DNA from: Odontesthes bonariensis
Taxonomy: Eukaryota; Chordata; Actinopteri; Atheriniformes; Atherinopsidae
DNA: 64,000 nt
NCBI RefSeq assembly: GCF_027942865.1
Contig: NC_134522.1
Location: 35,901,149 to 35,965,148, forward strand
Direction: 5' to 3'
Of the stretch, positions 58,801 through 64,000 are shown piece after piece (position 1 is the stretch's first letter; each line of letters opens with the position of its first letter). Position numbers and translations under genes: made by a program. The notes under the pieces are model-generated. The model was given only the letters and a program-made list of their open reading frames with translations. It was not told the origin of the DNA and made no database searches.

Positions 58801-61800
58801 ATCGTGATAAAAAAATCGAAATCGTGATTTTATGCAAAAAAATCGTGATACAACATTTTTTCCATATCGCCCACCCCTACCTTGAAATAACCTAAGGGTA
58901 CTTTACAGAGATGGCTATGAGTTGTATTCCCATCCAGCTACATACAATACAGTCATAATCAACATGGTTGTATTTATAAAATGCCAGTTTGTAAAAAGGT
59001 TTAGAGGACGGAAAAGAGATGCTAACAAATACAACAGCACCAGGGCAGGGATATCTGCTATCTGCCCTAGGGATGAAAGAAAAACAAGTTATGGACAACA
59101 GTAACAGTGTGTACACTTTCTTTGGTTTAGCCCTCATTTGACCACCAATGTCCCATTGATAGAAGATCTCTTCCAGGGAGTCCTAGGCCAGATGGCAGCA
59201 TAAAACAGTTGATACTATACAATGTCACATTTAGGGTTAAAACAACAAACTAGGTAGGATGAGAACATGGAGAGTGCAGAGCCAGAGACACCCATTCCCT
59301 CCAGGGTAGAGAGAAGGATGTGGTGGTTCACTGTGTCAGATGCTGCAGACAGGTCCAGGAGAACCAGGTCAGAGGAGAGAGAGTTAGCTCCAGCAGTTTG
59401 GGGTGACTCAGTTACTGCTAGGAGGGCCGTCTCAGGCTCTGTTTACATTAATTCATTTCACCATTTCTTCGTGTCGGCGTCTTGCAAACAATTTACATTT
59501 ACACACAAAGTTGCTGTCCTCTCAATAAAAGCCTAACTGTTTACTCTGAAACGGGGATCGGCTGATTCGCTAGTCACATGACTAATCAGCCATCACATCA
59601 CATGATCGCCCTTGCATCTGGAGCATGCGCAACTGCTTAGAAAACACGAGCTACAGGCGCTCCATGTACGGCTTGCGTTGCTGCAGTGGCTGGGTTCTCA
59701 TCATAAAAGCTTGTTGAATCTGGCGCCTCCTTGCCACGTATTGTTGTGCACAGCGTACTACCAGCAGTAGGACATGGAGCAGGCTCCTATGCTGATCGTG
59801 GTTGTCCATGATTTCCATATTCTTCTCGATGACACGAATAGAAAGGAAGTGTGTAACTGAAGTGAAGCACGCCTGTTTGTTTAGCTAGAGCTCAGCACTG
59901 CGGATCCTCGTTTCTCCCCGTTTACAGCTGCTAAAATCAGCATCGTATGCGAATGCTTACGTGGGCTCCGGCGTCTTTGAATCCTTCCACCTATGAAGTC
60001 GTATTCCAGTATTTTAATGTAAATGAACAGTGCATCTGCGATAGAAACAGATTAGTATAAATGGCACCTCAGTTGAGTGGCCCACCTTGAACCCGGACTG
60101 GTGGGGATCCAAGAGGTTGTTCTGGTGGAGGTAAGAGGACAGTTGTTTAAAGACAGCACGTTCAAGAGTTTTGGACAGAAAGGGTAGAAGGGATACCGGT
60201 CTGTAGTTCTTGATCTCTGAAGGGTCAAGAGTTGGTTTCTTTAGAAGAGGAGTGACTCTGGCAGTCCTGAAAGCAGAAGGAAAAGAGCCTGATGTCAAAG
60301 ATGTGTTAATGAGGTGGGTCAGGTAAGGAAGAAGATCAGGAGCAGCAGAATGAAGGAGAGGGGAAGGGACTGGGGCAAGGGAACATGTGGTGGGGCGGCT
60401 AGATGTTACAAGGTGAAGGACCTCATTTTCAGAGGGGGGAGAGAAGTGGGACTTTGTCTTTGTCTTTGTGGAGAGGGAGAAGGTGGTAGAGAGGGAGGGG
60501 TGGGAGAGCAACACGTGTGGGTGGTGTGGACAGCTGGGGGGAGGGAAGGAAGATCGAATATTGTTAACCTTCTTGTCAAAGAAGTCGGGGAAATCATTAG
60601 GGAGGAGGGGAGAGGGGGTGGGGGTTGGAGGAGGGACGAGAAAGTTTGAAAGAGATTTTTGGGGTTGGAAGCAGAAGTTTGAATTCTGATCCAGAAGAAG
60701 GCAGCTTTAGCAGCAGAGAGAGAGGAGGAGAAAGTGGAAAGCAAAGACTGGAAGGCAAGAAGGTCTTCAGGGAGTTTACTTTTCCTCCATTTGTGCTCAG
60801 CCGCCCTCAGGCTCCGCCTCTCAGTACGCACTGAGTCCGACAACCAAGGGGCAGGTGGAGCTGAGCCTGCAGGCCAAGGGGCAGGTGGAGCTGAGCCTGC
60901 AGGCCAAGGGGCAGGTGGAGCTGAGCCTGCAGGCCAAGGGGCAGGTGCCCGCAAGGCCACAGGTCCAGACAACATCCCCGGTCGTGTGCTGTAATCCGTA
61001 GCTCCTGTAGCGTCACTGTTGCATTGTCCAAAACATCGCAAAACTTGCTCTTGCAGATGTCTAACAGAGCCTGTCGGTTGTACATATATTCCGGCGTAGA
61101 CGGACGAAAACTTTGCAACAAAAACTGTGAAAACGAACAAAGTTTAGAATAGATAATTGGGTGTAGTGTGACTACACAAGACAAAGACTAAATCACAGCT
61201 AGGACAACTCATAATGGCCTGTATTTCACAGAGCACAGTTTCCCATGTCACTTTTTTAACTTCATCTTATGCATTCATACTTTTTTTTGTGATATTTTAA
61301 AAATATATTTCTCTCACTTGAGAACGTGTGTTATTGTGAGCATGTTGCTCCACGCATAGCTGAAAGCTGATTTTTATTAATTAAATTAGTTTTTTTTCTT
61401 TCTCAAATTAATTTTCTTTTGGTTTTCAAGTTTGTTCTTTTTTTTGTCTTTTATATTATCAAAGTTTAAATGTGAAAATTCAAACTGAAAGTGTCCAAAA
61501 GCATGCAGCAGACATTTACTTTGTGAACCAGTTCAGAACTAAAACCAGGTCTTTGTTTAGTCCAAACTGCAAACTAAAGGCTGCTCTTGTTCCTGCAGAG
61601 CTGGACCACATTAACCCGGCTCACACCATTAGTGCTGCCCTCTGCTATGCCACGCAACTGGTCACCATACTGTCTCACATCCTGGACGTCAATTTGCCCA
61701 AGAAACTCTGCAACAGGTAGGACAGAACACACCTGCTCGCTTTACAGGTAGAATGTGACCACTTGTCTGATAATTGTTCGCTTGTGTTATTCTCAGTGAG

Positions 61801-63436
61801 TTTTGTGGAGAAAACCTCAGCCGGTATCGTTTCACCAGATCCCTGAGCAAGCTCAACACCAACATCCTCCACCTCTGCTTCTCACAGGTCTGACGCAACA
61901 AACTGACAAGAACACATTGAAATAAAGACTTTAAAGCTCTGGTCAACAGAAACACAGATTCAGTTTTTCTCATCTGAGCAGCCGCTAACAGTTCTCGTTA
62001 TGATGGAGTAGAACTAATCAGCTGATTGTTTTCTCAGTGAATGAGAAGGACAATCCTGAGACTGCACAGACATGTTGTTTTTTTATTCATTTTGCATGAA
62101 AACATTTAAACTGATCATCTTACCAAAATAGTTTAGTTGGTTCTTTTTCTTTTGGTTTCCTTCCAAACTGTGTTGAAAGTAATATGTTTGTGCAAGATGA
62201 AGCAAAGTCGAATTGTAATAGCAAGTATTCACAGTTTAGAAAGAATTGATTCTATTTTGTTAGAATACTAACACAAATCCTGTTTTGTGTGTGTTCAGCA
62301 TGTTGACAGTGATAAGCTCCACCCTCATCACACCCTCAGGAACATCATGTTTCTGGTTGCCCCTGACAACGACAACTTGGGCAGGTGAGACCTTTGATGT
62401 TGAGCATAAACTTCCTTTAGTCTTTGCTTTTACATTGGTGTACCAGTCAGTGACATTAAAAGTGGACAGCCGGTGTGAAGCTACTCAGGACACATTCAGA
62501 TCTGATCCAGAACTCATGTCTGCAGTGTTGTGATAATCTGAACGCATCTGTCCTGGATCGCCTGGTGTTAACCCCTGAATGTTTTATCTGGAAAAACTCA
62601 CATGTGCTAAAAGAAGCTTGAAGACTTAAAGGATGAATTATTTACAGAAAACCTTCTGCGCATCTGTGATATTAATTTCTGCAGAGATGGTGAACAAAGC
62701 AGCTCCAAAGCTCCAGATCTGTCCTGGGTTACACCTTTTCCCAAACCGCAACCTGAGCAATCTATTTTACAGCTGTACATGGCAGAAGAAGGCCACTGTA
62801 TCCTGTGAACATGACCAGGGCTGCAGCTATCCAATATTTTGGTCATCGAGTATTCTATCGAATATTCCATCGAGTAATCGGATAAAACATACTTTTGCTT
62901 AATTAAAGCCCAATTATACAATATACAACAGAAAACAAGACGGATCACTTAATAGTAACAACCAATTTGTTTCCTTTTTAAGAAAAACTGACCCTTATTT
63001 ATACTACAAAGTAGTAAACTGTTTCAGTCAAAATTTCGGATGCGTCTCGGTGTGAAAGGTCGACCTGCTCTGCTGATGCCTGCACGGGGGCAGTTGGCAG
63101 ATCAGAGCCTTAGATTAACGTAACAATCAGGAAACATCCGTGAAATGGTGAAAACCGAATGAGACGGGTGGAGAAGCATTTTCCACTGTTCCATGACTTC
63201 TGACCAGTGAGAAAGCTGCTGTTCATACCTGCTAACTTTTTTTTTTATCTGTTGGCTTCAGGACTGGTCCATTTGAGGTGAGTGCTGACCTGGAGGAGTC
63301 GATGGAGTTTGTGGAGCCGGAGGAGGCAGGGCCGACAGAGGAGAGTGGGGATGAGGCGGTGACGGACGAGGAGACGGACCTGGGCACAGACTGGGAGACG
63401 GTGCCCAGCCCACGGTTCTGTGACATCCCCTCTCAA
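52809..63436 (+). CDS. atg14: Atg14 (Barkor), autophagy-specific PI3KC3-C1 subunit, 3' end outside window
   Basis: Exons 52809-53086, 53536-53598, 53764-53806, 54232-54313, 55767-56004, 57640-57869, 61599-61716, 61797-61887, 62299-62384 and 63262-63436 join in frame to 468 codons. Atg14 joins Vps34, Vps15 and Beclin-1 to make PI3P at the autophagosome nucleation site. Landmarks: the N-terminal cysteine motif [16 protein letters not shown] (ER targeting in the family), coiled-coil segments in exons 2-5 ([15 protein letters not shown]), then [52 protein letters not shown], and [20 protein letters not shown] near the end. The final BATS amphipathic helix is not encoded before 64000. The last exon probably ends at the GT at 63437, with a further exon beyond the window; reading on would stop at 63467-63469 after ten unrelated residues. 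Start is the first ATG in the conserved frame. Confidence 0.93.
54314..55158. other. atg14 intron 4, first part
   Basis: Around 54610-54860 there are scraps resembling L2-like 3' sequence in reverse (CTCAAGGCACTTT at 54659) and a TAGTGTAGTGGTAAGAT A-box-like stretch at 54830, but no complete repeat can be delimited. Confidence 0.35.
55159..55449. mobile_element. mariner/Tc1-type MITE (291 bp)
   Basis: Left end CACTGAATAAAGGTATAAAC with GCAACACTTTT, right end (reverse complement) CACTGACCAAAAATATAAAA with GCAACACTTTT; the terminal inverted repeat is about 31 bp with few mismatches. Interior non-coding. In atg14 intron 4. Confidence 0.75.
56060..56230 (+). mobile_element. LINE 3' end with ATCT tail
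   Basis: Ends AATTTCCCAAATTGGGATGA ATAAAGTATTTATCTATCTATCT (56186-56226), a LINE 3' terminus related to the Rex1-like ends but with a different tail. Confidence 0.6.
56231..57639. other. atg14 intron 5 remainder
   Basis: No gene. At 56755-56840 a GCGAGCGACGCGACGG-type stretch resembles the core of the Harbinger MITE at 38225-38563 but lacks matching ends. TTTAGGGTTAGGG at 56843 is too short to call telomeric. Confidence 0.35.
57911..58879 (+). mobile_element. hAT deletion derivative with BED-finger start (969 bp)
   Basis: Perfect 8-bp duplication CCTTGAAA (57903-57910 and 58880-58887) and inverted ends TAGGGGTGCGCGAT / TAGGGGTGGGCGAT. The plus strand at 58182 encodes [20 protein letters not shown] and then NWFGF, the N-terminus and first BED zinc-finger residues of ZBED-type hAT transposases; the rest of the transposase is missing. 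In atg14 intron 6. Confidence 0.9.
59255..60835 (-). mobile_element. L2-type LINE ORF2 fragment, minus strand, interrupted
   Basis: Minus-strand order: [19 protein letters not shown] and [10 protein letters not shown] (60800-60640), then [39 protein letters not shown] and [16 protein letters not shown] (60380-60075), then a 632-bp insert, then [20 protein letters not shown] (59380-59320). These are RT domains 0-3 of an L2-type element, with frameshifts. In atg14 intron 6. Confidence 0.8.
59436..60067. mobile_element. 632-bp insertion in the LINE with CTCAG duplication
   Basis: The LINE reading breaks between G-H-S-T-E and T-A-L-L-A-V, and CTCAG is present on both sides (59431-59435 and 60068-60072). 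Ends are only weakly inverted (GCTCTGTTTACATTAAT versus GTGCCATTTATACTAAT), so the superfamily is unknown. Confidence 0.6.
60845..60950. repeat. 30-bp tandem repeat, about 3.5 copies
   Basis: Unit GGGGCAGGTGGAGCTGAGCC TGCAGGCCAA (60849-60878), repeated without change three times. Confidence 0.95.
60951..61598. other. atg14 intron 6, last part
   Basis: Starts with a LINE scrap ([13 protein letters not shown], plus strand, 60950-60991) and a possible LINE remnant on the minus strand to 61160, then AT-rich intron DNA with no gene. Confidence 0.4.
61888..63261. other. atg14 introns 8 and 9
   Basis: Intron sequence around exon 9 (62299-62384). Apart from the hAT end at 62817 nothing was recognised. 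Confidence 0.4.
62817..62960 (+). mobile_element. left end of a hAT element, truncated
   Basis: CAGGGCTGCAGCTATCCAAT followed by repeated ATCGAGTATTC / ATCGAATATTCC / ATCGAGTAATCGG motifs, as in one family of fish hAT termini. No right end found before 63261. Confidence 0.5.
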
Positions 63437-63469
63437 GTAGGGACCCCTTTTAAACTGCTGAAGAGATGA

Positions 63470-63924
63470 AACGAGTCCTGCTGCTTGTACACTAGCTGTA
63501 AAAGAGAAGCTGTAGCACCGATGGTCCTGTAGCACATGATTCTGCAGATGGTATTTTTTTAATCCAGTTTCAGGTGAATAACAGAGACCATTCAACTGAG
63601 AACAATTTAAATTTAACAGATTTTACATCAAATGTCAGTTATGATAAAAATCAGAAAGATGTAACAGATGAACAAAACCAATCTAAATCTAATCTTTATA
63701 GTTTTTTTGCTTCTCACAATGCTGGTAGGGAAGGGTCTAAAAAATATAGATCTGCTTCCAAGCTTGGAAAATGCCACCATTTATTATCCTATGCAACCAG
63801 CAAATCCCTTAATGGCTCCACATTGTGTTGTGTCCGACTCATCTGAAGAGATGAATTTTTCTTATACAGTGTAAATCTATTAAAGGAATGAAAGACTGTT
63901 CACTTGGGTACCTTCCACATCATA
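63470..63924. other. DNA downstream of atg14 exon 10
   Basis: Probably atg14 intron or 3' flank. No BATS-like coding sequence in any frame; small open frames at 63574-63874 are AT-rich and unrecognised. Confidence 0.4.
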
Positions 63925-64000
63925 GAATACAATAGAATAGAATAGAGAAATACTTTATTTATCCCCCAATGGGGGAAATTCAAATTCGTCAAGTAGCTCA
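63925..64000 (-). mobile_element. Rex1-like LINE 3' end, cut by window edge
   Basis: Reverse complement of the 3' terminus at 43370-43435: GAGCTACTTGACGAATTTGA followed by the CCCCCATTGGGGGAT region and an AATAGAATAGAATAG tail. The element continues beyond 64000. Confidence 0.8.

Noticed and set aside
62684-62720. Possible extra atg14 exon after CAG at 62685
   Set aside because: Exons 9 and 10 already join in frame across a conserved region, and the reading here does not match Atg14.

Overview
This 64-kb window is vertebrate nuclear DNA, most likely from a teleost fish. Its coding capacity sits in three spliced genes with GT-AG introns. The rest is typical fish interspersed repeat: L2-like and Rex1-like LINEs, V-SINE-type SINEs, a BEL/Pao LTR retrotransposon, and hAT, piggyBac, Tc1/mariner and PIF/Harbinger DNA transposons. 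Most single open frames in the window are repeat or transposon sequence. I read the genes by joining exons by hand; splice phases agree across every junction given.

Host genes: jmjd7 (minus strand, ATG at 29547, stop at 1820-1822), tbpl2 (plus strand, 32339-49462, 330 aa, complete) and atg14 (plus strand, from 52809, still open at the last exon in the window). jmjd7 and tbpl2 are divergent, about 2.8 kb apart. tbpl2 and atg14 are in tandem, as they are next to each other in mammals. jmjd7 is a 2-oxoglutarate oxygenase, tbpl2 a TATA-box-binding paralogue and atg14 the autophagy-specific subunit of the class III PI3-kinase complex; no shared pathway is implied.

Layout: 0-1.8 kb Tc1 and hAT remnants; 1.8-29.5 kb jmjd7. 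Its 22-kb intron between exons 4 and 6 holds a piggyBac remnant, a 600-bp TTAA MITE, a hAT element, an L2 LINE, a 4.5-kb 15/18-bp satellite, a BEL/Pao element and an 818-bp foldback element. Three consecutive small jmjd7 introns (1, 2 and 3) carry tandem arrays that start at a splice junction. 29.5-32.3 kb is the intergenic region; 32.3-49.5 kb is tbpl2, whose 9.4-kb intron 3 contains a 4.35-kb Harbinger element with a transposase gene and a Myb-like gene, itself hit by smaller elements. 49.5-52.8 kb is repeat-rich spacer; 52.8-64 kb is atg14 with LINE, hAT and mariner insertions.

Most notable: splice-junction-anchored minisatellites in jmjd7; the conserved jmjd7 exon 5 not found anywhere in its 22-kb intron; a Harbinger transposase split by two MITEs whose exact excision gives one 336-codon frame; a BEL/Pao insertion whose unoccupied target survives as a second LINE copy in the same window; and a satellite with an approximately 1.35-kb higher-order repeat.
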